Below are positions 22,439 through 33,782 of a stretch of DNA of 64,000 bases, in pieces. Source of the DNA: Staphylotrichum longicolle (taxonomy: Eukaryota > Ascomycota > Sordariomycetes > Sordariales > Chaetomiaceae); assembly GCA_019096155.1 (NCBI GenBank), contig JAHCVI010000001.1, positions 4,340,001-4,404,000 of the forward strand, given 5' to 3'. Under the pieces are notes generated by a model. That model did no database searches. It had not been told where the DNA came from and saw nothing but the letters and a program-made list of their open reading frames with translations. A program made the position numbers and the translations under genes. How positions within the stretch are numbered: position 1 is the first letter of the stretch; each line of letters starts with the position of its first letter.

Positions 22439-23116
22439 ATGGGCTCCACGACCATCCTCCGTGGCTTCAAAGTTTCTGTGGCTGTTCTCGACGCCTTCCT
22501 CGCCGCCAACGGCGAGGATGAGACATATGGCACACCACCCTTCTACCAACACCATCCGGACAAGGACCGCATCTCCATGCTGCTGTACGGCAAGATTTCA
22601 AAAGTCGATGCAGGCGCCGACAGGAACAATTTCCGCGTCATGATCCCCTCGAAGGAAGGGCATGACCATTCCACGGTCGCCTATGTGACGTATGCCTGGG
22701 TGACCATCTACGCCCACCGGGACTTGGACATGGACGAGGACTTGCCCATCACAGTCCCTGCCGGGTTTGAAGACCTGCGAAAGGAGGTGCTCTCCATCTG
22801 CGGCTCCGTTCCAGACCAGGACCGACTTCTGGACGAGGGGCGGATGGGACTCTACGCGTTCATACGTACGAGATCCGCGGCTGGTACACACCCCAGGAGT
22901 TCCACGAGCGCGCCAAGGTTTGTCTCAGTCCCGTCTCTAATCTGCGGTTTGCCGCCGATTATAGGTGACTGAGTCTCTCTTTGCCCAGGTCCCCAGTACT
23001 GCGACCAATGCGACGCCGTGTTCGACAGCCCTCACAACGCCTTTTCCGAAAGACAGGTCCATCGGATCCGGGTTCACGGGTCCAAGGAGGGCACCTGCCC
23101 GCTCCCAAACGCCTGA
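22439..23116 (+). pseudogene. Uncharacterised fungal protein with zinc-finger-like C-terminus, frame broken near 22865
   Basis: The frame from the ATG (MGSTTILRGFKVSVAVLDAF) is clean to about 22865, where protein-like sequence continues one frame over (YEIRGWYTPQEFHERAK), as if one base were missing. A 79-nt intron (22918-22996) then leads to a last exon with YCDQCDAVFDSPHNAFSERQ, followed by VHRIRVHG and a stop after CPLPNA. The C-x2-C...H-x4-H arrangement resembles a C2H2 finger with a longer loop than usual. I do not recognise the N-terminal 140 residues. Exon 1 is 479 nt, one short of the length that joins in phase, which supports a single-base loss. This is either a decaying gene or a sequence error. 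Confidence 0.5.
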
Positions 23117-23446
23117 GAAGTCCAAACTGCTCCCGAGGACGGTGATACCCCTGGGCCAATGAAATCCAAGGGTCTGGGGATGAAGTAGGACGGTGTCAAA
23201 GAGAGGTGGTTAGCAACTTGGATGCAATGAATCAAACTCGCTCCACACAAAATGATGGGCATGTGTACACGAGCAGCGATCAAGTCTAAGTGCCATCCTT
23301 CGTCTTGCATTTCTATCCTTCGCTGCGTCCTGTGACGCTAACGCTTCTACACCATGAGCCTGCTCCTTACAGCATGATTCTAAGGAATGAAGAATACACG
23401 CGCGCTAAGACTCCCCGTTCAGAGACCGCTCGGACCTGTCTTGGGT
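23117..23446. other. Intergenic between convergent uncharacterised genes
   Basis: A 330-bp interval between the 3' ends of two convergent genes. I see nothing coding in it. Confidence 0.45.
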
Positions 23447-24273
23447 TCAGTTCAAGTTGGTTTCTTCGTAGCTGGTCGTTTTGACGTCGTGGAGGACCGT
23501 CTCAAGAAAATCGCGATCGCCTCGATGCATTTGCTCCTCGTCCACTTTTTGTCGCCACCGGTCGAGGGAGCGTGCGAATAGTGTGTCGATGCCGACTCCG
23601 CCGTCTTTGCGCCATACCGCCATCACGGGCGTCTGAACTTGGTCTGCTATCCATGGGTAATACACATTATGGATCTGGAAGAAGAAACCATTTCGCTTGG
23701 GCTTCAGGAAAGCCACTGGTCCTCTAAGAGGCAGCAGGGGAGATACCGGGTCCCACAAAAATGGTATCCAGCGGAGTCCAAATGCCAGCACAACGTAGAC
23801 CCTGCGGCTCTGGTGCGACAGTCTTAGTCTGATGGACAGGCGGATCAACTCTTTGTTCCATCGCCACTCTTTGTCGTGGCCAGCCTTGAAACAACGGACC
23901 CAGAGAATCTCACGTTCTACACTGGGTGCGGGATACTCCTGTGCCGGCAGTTGCTGCACGTTTTGATATCGAACGACGACAATGGTTGACGTGTCGGTGG
24001 GAGGTCTGTGATGAATCGCATAACATGGCCCGCCCTCGCGGGATGTTCCGGGAAAGTAGTGGCGGAGGATCGACTCCCAGGCTTCCGTAACGAGCTCTTC
24101 GGTGCCGTCGTTGGCTGGGGTCTTGAGTTTCACGACTGCCGCCAGCGCCGCCGTGTTGTCGTCCCAGTGTTGCTGGCTGCTTTATGGTCAGCATTCACAC
24201 CTCGCTGGAAATCGCCTGTCTGGCGGCGTCAGGCAACCGCCAAGAAAGGAGAGAGCATAACATACGCCTCCAT
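23447..24273 (-). CDS. Uncharacterised fungal protein
   Basis: The main exon (24179-23447, minus strand) is one long frame encoding LKTPANDGTEELVTEAWESI through to KTTSYEETNLN. No ATG lies in the 5' part of this frame; the first candidate within the open stretch is the GTG at 24133. I therefore propose an 8-nt first exon (24273-24266, ATGGAGGC) joined across an 86-nt GTATGT...AAAG intron, giving 246 aa starting MEASQQHW. That tiny first exon is inference. The protein is basic and Trp/Arg-rich, with a hydrophobic stretch (PFLWDPVSPLLPLRGPVAFL) but no clear signal peptide. I recognise no family. It could be a lineage-specific fungal gene. Confidence 0.45.
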
Positions 24274-25930
24274 TCTTAAGATGAACCACAACAAAGATGC
24301 GCGAAGTGTTTTGACCAGGTTAATATCTGTCGTGGAGATGACGAAGTAACCTACGACAAGCAGTTTAGAGATATTTTGAAGGAGAGATTCCAGCAAAAGC
24401 TGGGACATGACCCAGATTCCATGCTCACAGGAACAACACGTCCTTCATCTAGATACCCATGCCGCTCTTTCTTTTCTTGGCTGGAAAAATGTCACTTTGA
24501 AAGGAGGCGGGATGGACGTCTGACGTCGTCAAACTGAAGGAGCTGCCCAGTTGAGTCCTTTGCCACTTCCCAAGGTTGGGTCGGGCAAGAAATCGATAAC
24601 TTAGGTAGGTTGTTCAGCCGGTATGACACTGTATTTACTGTGTAACTTGCACTCAAATTTTGAAAGGTGTATAAGGAGGTGGTGCCCGTCTGTAATGAAT
24701 GGGTGTTTTCTGTTCTATCCAACCAGTGGCCGCTGATGACAGCCTACGGGATACTGAGGTCCAGGCACGGTTGGGGGGTACTCTCTGGGTATGTTGGATT
24801 GGTCCCTTTTGTTATGCTGATGGAAGATGGAAAAACGACGAAGGGTGTGTGAATACGAATGAAGATGTGGACTGGCAGAAGCTGGAAAAGCACATCAGAG
24901 AGCCGGTGCTGGTCATTAAAGTGAAGCTGTATCTCAAGCCCATCATTTCTCGCTCGTATTAGGAGAATACCTTAGGTATTCATTGCTCAAGTTCACTCCG
25001 TGAAGCTCGGGGTATATCCCACGCTCCTTCTCCGACGCCTCTGGCCAACAACCAACGCTAAAAGACACTCAAAATCCGAAAACGCCGTCGAGTCTAGTTC
25101 ATTGGCTCTTCACCCCCTGCCGCTGTGAAATGTGTGCAGCTTCTCTAGCCCGGACCTGACTGCGTCGTTCACCATCACCCTGAGGCCTGATACCCAGGGG
25201 TTGTGTGATGGCTGTTGCTGTGATGTTGGCCTGATGTCAGGGTGCTTGTGATGGTAGTGCACCCGTTCGAGACGCTCCATGTCCTCCAACATCATATGGA
25301 AGTGACCTTGGTCGTCCATCTGGAGAGAGTTGTGGATGATGGCAGAAGTCTGAACGTCGTTAGTGAGGGTTCTGTAAGACTGAAGAAGACGGCATACCAG
25401 AGTTCGGCCAACGTCGGGAATGGAAGTGAAGATAATTCGTGCGCTTCGAGTTTGTACGTAAGGTACTAGGTATCGTTACGTGATGGTGATTTTGAGGAAC
25501 ACAGGACAAGAACAGAAAGGAACCCGAATACTTTTATGCCTCTAACAGAAGCCAGGGCAGTGCATGTCCATGGCACCACAAATGGGGAGTAATACGGAGT
25601 GCATTCGGCGGGCTGTTCCGAGTCAGGAGACCGGGGCGCAGAGCTCGCCACCTCGTATGTCCAACAGCACCATTGGCCAGAACACCAACGATCACGCGTA
25701 CAGAATCCCGACTCAAACAAACACCGTGTCACTGTGGGAGTCACACTTTCTGCGTGTTTGAATTGCAATTGATGGTTCTCACGGACTGGATTGGAAGTGA
25801 GAGTTCGGATTCCGGATTGAATTATACATTAACTAGTTACATCGAAGTAGCATCTTCACCCCCCTTTTGTTCGTTGACCACTTGCAGTACCCTCCACCAA
25901 GGTTTCGTAGTGCTGCCCGCATGCAGCAGC
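24274..25930. other. Interval with possible gene fragments, no complete gene
   Basis: Two stretches look coding but lack a convincing start. On the + strand, 24725-24962 follows a CCAACCAG acceptor and reads LRDTEVQARLGGTLWVCWIG ending EPVLVIKVKLYLKPIISRSY before a stop. On the minus strand, about 25460-25110 reads IIFTSIPDVGRTL, then a good 49-nt intron (GTATGC...CTAAC...TTCAG), then MDDQGHFHMMLEDMERLERV and on to a stop at 25110. The latter frame is closed upstream by TAA with no ATG. These may be remnants or terminal exons of unrecognised genes. Confidence 0.3.
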
Positions 25931-26837
25931 TTACAAGTGCAGCAGCTCGAAGACGGGGGCGAGCAGGCCGGTGATGCCGGTGCAGTCGCTGGTGATCAGG
26001 TCGACGCAGTCGGTGATCTGGCCGAGGATGACCTCAAGGGCGGCGTCGACGCGCAGGCTGGCAACGATGGCCAGCGCAAATTCGACGGTGTAGTTGGTGA
26101 TGGAGACGATGAGGCCGAGGCAGGCCTGGAGCTCGACGCCGATCACAACGAGGATTTCTACAATCGTCAGCATCTGTTTTGCGTACCTCACACAACGCGT
26201 GATTTGACCTACCGGCCTTGAGAGCCACCAGCGCCTTGAGGCAGACCTTGACCTCAGCGAGCAGCGCCTCGATACGAACGACCAGGTCGAGGACAACCTG
26301 CACATCGGCGGCAACGACGGCATCGACATCAAGGACGAGGCCATGGAGAGTGGGCAGGCAGTCGAGGAGCACCTTGAGGTCGACCTTCAGCTCAACGAGG
26401 ACCTTGACAAGAGCCTGGGCGTCGATTGTGGCGTCGGCAACGATTTGGGCTGAGCGGTCAGCAGGGATTCATGTTGAACACTCGACCAACATACCAATCA
26501 GCTCCAGGTCAGCCTTGACCTTGGCCTCGACAGAGACGGCGGTCTCGAGAACAACGTGCACCGCAGCGACGACGTCGGCAGTGTCGACGTGCCCAGGGGT
26601 GTGGTTGTCGACGTGGCCGGGCGTGTGCTGGGGGTTGGAGAGCACGGGAAGAGCAGTGGCCTGGACGCCGGGAGTGGTTGTGCACGGAGTCACGGCCGGG
26701 AGGCTGATGGACGGCACGTCGGGCTTGTCGCACGGGCAAGGCGGCGCCACGATGGGGCCAGAGCGGGCATCGTTGACCGGGACGGCGATGGCGGAGCCAA
26801 CCGCGAAAGCGGCGAGAACAGTGCTGAAGAACTTCAT
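25931..26837 (-). CDS. Secreted protein of unknown function, hydrophobic helical repeats
   Basis: Three exons on the minus strand (26837-26495, 26449-26213, 26157-25931; introns of 45 and 55 nt) encode 268 aa. A clear signal peptide (MKFFSTVLAAFAVGSAIAVP) is followed by a Pro/Cys-rich segment (PPCPCDKPD) and a short tandem duplication (HTPGHVDN, HTPGHVDT). The rest is a run of Val/Leu/Ala-rich amphipathic segments with regular acidic residues (for example LVLDVDAVVAADVQVVLDLV), and a few Cys near the end (ITDCVDLITSDCTGITGLL). It ends without an obvious GPI signal. This looks like a secreted all-helical protein, loosely reminiscent of fungal cell-wall galactomannoprotein/hydrophobic-surface-binding families, but I cannot assign it to one. 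Only the exon model and secretion are firmly supported. Confidence 0.72.
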
Positions 26838-28401
26838 GGTTCTGGTTGAAGGAAAGTTGAGTCTGAAAGAGTGACTGTGGTCTGGTGATTAAGTATTAAG
26901 GGTAGAGAGTACAAGTGAGGCTTTGAAGCTGCTGTTGAGGGTGATGAGGAGAAGGAATGGTTGTCCCAAGGGCCAACTCGACATCTAAATACTCGGCGAT
27001 GGGAGAGGCAGTGGAGGAGCTGCTGTGACCAACGCGGTTCTCGCCCTCACCGTTTGGGAGGTGATGAGCGCTCACCATTTCCGCAATCCCGGGCAGCCGC
27101 GGCCAACGCATCGACAGCGCTCTCCGGGATGATTTCGCTGTTCTCAGCATGGTGTTGATCGCTGATCCCAATAGCCCGCGCCAGGCCCCGCACCCTTGGG
27201 AACGATCGCCAGCCCTATGGCTCGATCCGGAAACCTGGGCTCGAAGCCGTGTTTCAGACCCTCATTGGGAAAAGCATGTCGTGCAGGCTGTCAGAGACCC
27301 CGGGCAGCCGCAACATCTGATCTGTCGAGTGCCCAACCTCTAAAGGGAGGGGAGACTGAACCTGACCTGAGCCTGGACCGCGGAACCAAAACCGTGAAGG
27401 TCTGATGCCAAGGGAGTTCCAGGTTGCTTGCGCCGATCACAAGCATCGGCTCCACCCACCTGTCAGGTCCAAACGCTGCAAAGTGGAGGCATCACCTGGC
27501 AAGTTCCGCTGTCACTTACATGAATGAGGGTGATGCAGCGATCCTTTCCTGCTCACTCACTGTAAACCCTAGAACGAAACACACCAAATCAACGCCAACC
27601 GTGGAGTTGGTGCAACACAAACGGATGGCGTGGATGTTCAATTTGTGGCAGTTTGTTTGACCCCTATCGTGATCGGCCGACGCCCAGCTGCAGCCACAAC
27701 GCAACGGTCAGGGGCGCACATGTGTGCCCCTTGCATGCGGCTCACAGCCACCAGGAGAAAAGGTCGAACCAGAAGCAAACCGCCAGGTCGGGTCCAAATC
27801 CACCTCGGTGTCATTGATATCGCCGATCCCTCGAGATCGACCGCTATCTCAGCCCAAATGACCCCAGGGGCTCGACTCATCACCCAGCGGTGTGAGGTGG
27901 AGACTGATAGGGTGATGTCTCACAACGTCGACCGCTGCTGTCAAATTTGTATGTACCGCCTCCCGCGACCTTGGCCCATGTCCGGGGGTTGCAACCGGGG
28001 GCTGGTCCGGTGCCTGAACGGCGCAGGGAACGTCCCTGTGCATCAGCCGACATGCTCATCCAGCTGACTGCTTCACATGTGCTGGATCTGGAAGCCCAAG
28101 CATCCAAAGCCCCCCGGCCGAGAGCTGGGGTGCCCAACGGCCCAGCGGAAGTGACGATCTTCTCAGGCCGGCGACTGTCGGGTTGGCATCTTGCATCTTG
28201 CTGGCTCCTTTGGGGCCACTGGGATGGGCAACATCATTTCGTGGGCGGCATCTTCCGTCACGCTCACCGCCAGCTGCTGGTTCAGGGCCTGAAGAATCAT
28301 GTCCGTCGTCATGTCACAAAATGGCGGTCGGCTGCCAAGTACATCACTGTATTACAAATCTATGATTATTCTTCAGGAATTGTCCGACTCATCTCTCGAT
28401 G
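26838..28401. other. Intergenic, promoter of the secreted protein and 3' side of the subtilase
   Basis: I see no supported gene in these 1.56 kb. The first 200 bp are the upstream region of the minus-strand secreted protein. The remainder has only short overlapping open frames. Confidence 0.5.
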
Positions 28402-31182
28402 TTACCTCTTCCCGTCTGCGCACTCACCCTCCTGCCTCCGCAGCTTCGCCGAAGGCGCCGGCAGGTACTTGATCCTGAAGTTGACGGTGTCCGCCGCGTC
28501 GTACTCACTCGCAACCTTGGAATCCCCAAAGATGCGCAGCGCCTTGACGGCAAACTTGTACAGGCCCGGCGGCGCGTACGTGCCGTCATCCAGCTTGCCA
28601 TCCCAGTTGTGCTCGAAAGTGCCGCGCGCGTTCCACAGCAATGGCAGGCCCTCGGGCTGACCGATGGTCTTGGTGCCGAACACGGTGCGCGCATTGCGCG
28701 CGACCGTGGTGCAGTTGCTCATGGGCACAACGTCGACGCGCACGAGCGCCGAGCCCATGGACAGAGTGCCGACTAACTTGGGCTGCGAGGTGCTGTTGCG
28801 GTACGACGTGTCGTTGGCAAAGCCGGGCGGCGGCAGCACGAAAGTGACGTTGGCAGGGACGGGGGTGTTGTTGTTGTCACCCTTGCGGCTGAGCAGCGTC
28901 TCGCTGGCGTCGAGCACCACGGCCGAGTGCATGCTGCCCGCCACGCCGAGGTAGGGCAGCGACAGCGCAGAGCTGTCGGAGCCGTTGATGGCGATGTACC
29001 CCGAGTAGACAGGTAGGCGCTTGGCATCGAGCCCTTTGGGCGCCGTCGCGGTCACCGAGACGATCTTGCGTTGGCCAGCGGGAAGAGTGAAGGTGCTGGG
29101 AGAAAAGGAGAGCGACGCAAAGTCGGCCGTCACTTCGCCTGGGAAGATCATGGGCGTGATGGAGCCGTCCTTGGAAAAGGTGTAGGCCGTGGCGGCGCCA
29201 ACATTGCTCAGCGAATACGTAATCGACGTCTTGCCCGTGTTGGAGATGCTGAAGTTCTGCACGGGGCTGAAGTTGTCGGTGTCATTGAACGAGATGCTCG
29301 ACACGCTGAGGAGCGTTGTCGCGTGGGCGGCATCCCAAGCCTGGATCAGACCGCCTCCCTGCTGCGCGACCGGAGCCAAGAGCGACTTGCCGGCCGGAAG
29401 AGGTTGGGATGCGCCGTGGACGACAAGACATTCTCGAGCGTCTTGGGGTCCTTGGTGCCGCGACGTTCATGAGCAGCGCGTAGACGGCCGCCGCCATGGG
29501 GCAGGCCATCGAGGTGCCGGAGAGCCGAGAGCGCGGGGGTACGTCGACAGGATCATGCCTCCGGAGTCGAGAACTGGGGCTTTACTTCGACCTCGAAGGT
29601 GGGGCCCCAGCTGGTGAACTCGCTGAGGAAGCCGGCAGTGGCGGTGTTGTTGAAGTAGGCGAGGAACTTGCCGGCAGTAGCGGGTCGGCCATGTTGACCA
29701 CCACCTTGGATCCGGCTTGGAGGGCATTGATCCAGGTCTGGCCTTGCTCGGCCGTGACCATGGCAACGCCAGAGATACCGTCCACCCTGGCAGACACGGT
29801 GCGGTGCCCACAGGCATTGTTGTAGAACATGACGTACTTGGCTCCCTTTGCGACCGCGTTTTCCACCTTCTGCACGAAGGTGCAGCTGCCGCGGCGGACC
29901 AGCACGATGTAGCCGGAGAGGGTCCGGAGTCGAATCCGGATAGGGGTCGCAGCCATTTGCGGTGTCGGATGTGTTGAAGTTGACGGCCCAGAGCGGCAGG
30001 CTCACGCCGGCCCACTCTCCCGGTTCGCCGGCGGTAAAGCCAAAGGACTTGCTGACCCCGTCGATCGAGTAGGAGCCGTTGCTGAGCAGCGCCGGCGTGA
30101 TGCTGTTGTCGACGGACGCAATGGCCGTGACCTTCTTGCCGTTGGCAGCGGTGGACGCGTAAAAGATGCCCATGGCGCCGTCGTTTCCGGCAGAGACCAC
30201 GCATGGCACGCCATTCTCGACGATCCGGGAGACGACGGCAGCCCAGGGATCCTCGCTCCAGCCAGACGGGCCGCCGATCGAAGCCGTGATGATGTCGCTG
30301 CCGGCCTCGTACGCCATGTTGTAGGCAGCAATCAGGATATCGTTGCCGACGTCGCCAGTGCAGCCAAAGACACGGTAGGATCCGAGGGTGACGTCTTGGG
30401 CGGCACCAATAATGCCGTACGGGTTGTTCGCCTGTGCCGCGATGATGCCGGCGACGTGCGTGCCGTGGCCATTGCAGTTGTCGAGAGGATCCGCGTCCGG
30501 CTTGGGCGTGTTTGCACCGTTGAACTCGTCGCCGACCAGATCGGTACCGTACGAGACCAAGCAGCCAGGACCAAAGCAGCCGCCAAGGGCCGGGTGAAGG
30601 TAGTCGGTCTGTTGGTCAGCGACGCGTCATGAGGAATGCGGGCCAGCGCACTTACACCCGTGTCGATGACGGCAATCTTGATTCCCTTGCCGGTGACGCC
30701 AGCATCCCTGAACTTGTTCACCTGGGTCATCAAATGCGTGCTGAACTCGTCGCCGCCATCCTCCCGCTTGGCAATGGCCTGGACCGCATCACCCGTGGAA
30801 TGCACGACGTGGTGCGGGACAGGGTAGCGCCGGACCGGGAAGACGCCCTTGATCTTTGGCATTTTAGCCACCTTGGCAGCCATCTTGTCGGCATTCTTGG
30901 TGTCTTTGAACTGGATGGATGCCCCCTTGAACAGCTTGAACCGGAGATCCTTCCGGAGCGATGCCTTGCCGCCGAGGGTGTTGACCAGCGCATTGGAGTC
31001 CTGGCGAGTTAGCTTTTTGTCACGGTCCGCCTGTCCTGGAGCGGAGTGCCATGCGTTCTCACCTGGTCCTCTTCATACTCGACGATGTACGCGCCTGGGA
31101 CGACAGACGGCGTGTTCGCGGTAACAGCCGTCACACGGGCAGTCACCGCGAGGAGCACGGCGGCCAAGTCGAGCCGGACCAT
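28402..31182 (-). pseudogene. Secreted subtilisin-like serine protease (S8, PA-domain, Vpr-like) broken by several single-base indels
   Basis: The minus-strand gene starts at 31182 with a signal peptide (MVRLDLAAVLLAVTARVTAV). Exons 31182-31063 and 31000-30656 and the start of the third at 30608 are clean, giving the Asp site AVIDTG and the His site NGHGTHVAGI. From about 29920 the protein-like reading changes frame six times. A PA domain (LSGYIVLVRRGSCTFVQKVE) lies one frame over from 29920 to 29685. Then come TAGKFLAYFNNTATAGFLSE, GGMILSTYPRALGS, the Ser site SGTSMACPMAAA, GTKDPKTLENVL and KSLLAPVAQQGGGLIQAWDA, each in a different frame from its predecessor. The final frame runs to 28402 and includes the Fn3-like C-terminal part. 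One break needs a base removed and five need a base added. All three catalytic residues are present. An intact version would be a large extracellular endoprotease. Decay or sequence error could explain the breaks. Confidence 0.8.
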
Positions 31183-33281
31183 GATGCTTGCCCGGAGATA
31201 GAGAGGGAGGGAAGAGACCGAGTGAAGACCTGCAGTTGGCGAGTGAAAGAATGGCACTCGAGACCGACTGCAGATCGTCTCGCGGCCAGGACATGACGCG
31301 TGGTTGAGCTGGCGCCATGATGGCACTTATAAGTACTGTATATGACAGGCCTGTTTGCTCGTGGGCCGGGGAGGGTTCAGGGGTGTCTCGCTTCCCCACG
31401 CGCAGGAACGTCAAGGCGAGGTTGCGGCCGAATTTACCCAAATTCTTATCGCCGGGCCATTGGCGGCGCCCATTGGGCCAGAGCGAGGCAGATTGTCCCG
31501 CCGCGGGCTGGCTCGACAAGGCAGGTCGGCCATGTCGCAACCGTGGAATGCAACCTCGAAGGGGCATGCGATCGCTCGCCAAGCGCCGTTTAATTTGTGT
31601 GACGGTGGCCCACGGGGCTTGTCTTGGAACAGCAGCTGCAAGTCGGGCGGAGAAACAATGCGGTGCCACGGACGGTGATGTGCATAGCTCGACCCGTCTG
31701 GCGGGAGGCACCCTGCGCAGATGGGTGATCCGAATTAGGCTGAGCTTGCCGATCGCCCCCTTGGCTTCGCGATTCGTGGGCTAGTCGGGGAGCAGAAGGT
31801 CAAGCGGGCTTCGATGGTGCGCGAATGCCATGTTCAGCCTGCGGCTCGGCTCTCGCATCGCCTCCCGCCCAGAATCCTTGACGGCAACGGCGCTGCGATG
31901 CCGCTTCAGGCAAGTGGAATCTTGGTTCTCGGGAGCATGCAGGCATCCCTGTCGCCAGTCCCGACTCCTGCCAAGTGAGCTTGATAGGCCAATGCCGACA
32001 TCCAACCAGGGGCACCCAACCAGAGAAGGTCGAAGCTCGAGGCGGCCCTTAGCGTTGGCAGACTTGGAAGGAGACGGGCTTGACAGATCTTGGTGCGCTT
32101 CGCGTGGGCTGCAACTTGCAGACGATGCTCGTGCTGGTTCCTGCAGGACGATGGCACCTTCCTGGCTGAGCCCGAGATCCCCGCAATGTCCCTCGGCCCA
32201 TGGCCATCACATCAGCCGATGCAGAGCACTTGGTCAATGATCCTGATGAAGCGCAGGTCGGCTCGAGATCGGATCCTTCAGGCTGTTCTGCTGAGCCTTC
32301 AATGTCAGTAGTAATCAGGGGCCTGGGCAGCGTGCAGGAGGAGCTGACGCTGGGATCCCCGCCTTGCGTCCCTGGCCCCTGGGCTGTTCATGCTGTGCAA
32401 CACTCCACCAACAAATCACGCCCACCGAGATCGCGGGTCGGCCATGGTTTGCCCGGCAGTAGGAGAGGCGAGCCTACCAAAGGGACGGCAGATGTGCCGG
32501 CGCGAGAGTGTTTGGGTGTTTGCAGGCCGGCTGTGAATAAATTGGCTTGCTGCCGTTGCTGCTGCCGGCCGAAGGCAATCTTTCCACTTCGCCTTGTGCA
32601 CACGAGTGTGTCTGTTGGCGAGCCGCATGGGGCGCGATTCTTCGTATTGTGCAAAGTACATGTGCTTGAATTGTTGCGAGTTTGTGGTTTGGTTCCACGA
32701 ACAGCGGAAAGCCAACAGTTGTAGTTGTAGCACATAAATGACGGCTCGGAACCCCTTCCCTTCCAGCGCACAGAAAGAGTCCCTGCTGCGATGAGCGCGT
32801 GGTTTGGCGACATCTTCCACATGGTCTGCCGAAGGCTTTGCGTGGCTCAGGTTCCACAATCCATGCAAGTCTCCAAAGGGCCCAGCCCCCAGGCCGAGGT
32901 CGCAGACGAGGCCATCGTCAGCGTCATGGAACCATTTGATGTGATGGCTGCCGTGGTGCAAGCTTCGCACAGTGTTGGATTCGGAGCCCAGATCTGAGGG
33001 CATGGGAATTGAGACGGAAGCCAAGAAATCACAGCTGGTGAGTGGGGCTACCCCAGGAAATGGCGCTCCGAGGCCAATCAGAGCCCATCCGATGGTAAAC
33101 CTGCGCCGCTTCCGCGTCGAGCCTTGCATTTCGCAGTCAGCACTTTGCTTCAACAACAAGCTCCCAAGAAATTCAACGGGAGCATTGAAATCCATCTACA
33201 CAAGGTACCTAGTTGCCATTGAACCGTCGAATTAGACGATATGTTGACTCCAGGTTTTGCAAGCAGTACCAACCCGCCGCC
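31183..33281. other. Intergenic between the subtilase and the BolA-like gene
   Basis: Apart from the TATA-like site at 31326, no gene or clear element is supported in these 2.1 kb. Open frames on both strands overlap one another and resemble no family I recognise. Confidence 0.5.
31326..31331 (-). promoter_or_regulatory. TATA-like element of the subtilase gene
   Basis: TATAAG on the minus strand, 144 bp upstream of the subtilase ATG at 31182. It is consistent with a strongly inducible secreted-enzyme promoter. Confidence 0.35.
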
Positions 33282-33782
33282 ATGATCTGCCGAGCCTGCC
33301 TGCGCGCCCAGGGCGCCTTCGCCAAAGCCCTTCCAGCCCAGAGGCTCCTTCAAGCGAGTCGGACTCAAACACGACAACTTTCAGCAGCCATCTCGACACG
33401 GCTCTTGTCGATGCCCTCGCTTCCTCGCGCACAGCCGCTACATAAACTCGGTGCCCGCCAATTCTCGACGTCATTCCCGACAGCTTCCGCCTCGGCACAG
33501 CCACAAGAAACGACCCCTCCCTCCGCCAGCGCACCAGAGAAGCCGACATACCTCTCCGATGGCGAGTCACAAGTCTGGGATCTGCTGTTGGCCGAGTTTG
33601 CGCCCACGGAGCTCGTCGTACAGGACATTTCTGGCGGATGCGGGTCCATGTACGGCATCGAAGTTTGCTCCGAGAAGTTCCGCGGCCTGAACATGCTCAA
33701 GCAGCAACGGCTGGTCAACGCAGCGCTGGGGGATCTGATGAAGGAGTGGCACGGCGTTCAGCTGAAGACGCGGGTGCCGTAA
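33282..33782 (+). CDS. BolA-family protein, probably mitochondrial (Bol3/Aim1-like)
   Basis: A single exon encodes 166 aa. An in-frame upstream ATG at 33213 exists, but the ATG at 33282 (MICRACLRAQGAFAKA) begins a typical mitochondrial presequence rich in Arg, Ala and Ser with no acidic residues. The BolA domain is at about residues 85-163: a helical start (SDGESQVWDLLLAEF), then LVVQDISGGCGSMYGIEVCS, EKFRGLNMLKQQRLVNAAL and the closing MKEWHGVQLKT. The CG pair and invariant His (EWHGV) are the likely Fe-S ligands shared with a monothiol glutaredoxin or Nfu1. Mitochondrial BolA proteins help deliver 4Fe-4S clusters to enzymes such as lipoate synthase and succinate dehydrogenase. Confidence 0.88.
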   Translation: MICRACLRAQGAFAKALPAQRLLQASRTQTRQLSAAISTRLLSMPSLPRAQPLHKLGARQFSTSFPTASASAQPQETTPPSASAPEKPTYLSDGESQVWDLLLAEFAPTELVVQDISGGCGSMYGIEVCSEKFRGLNMLKQQRLVNAALGDLMKEWHGVQLKTRVP

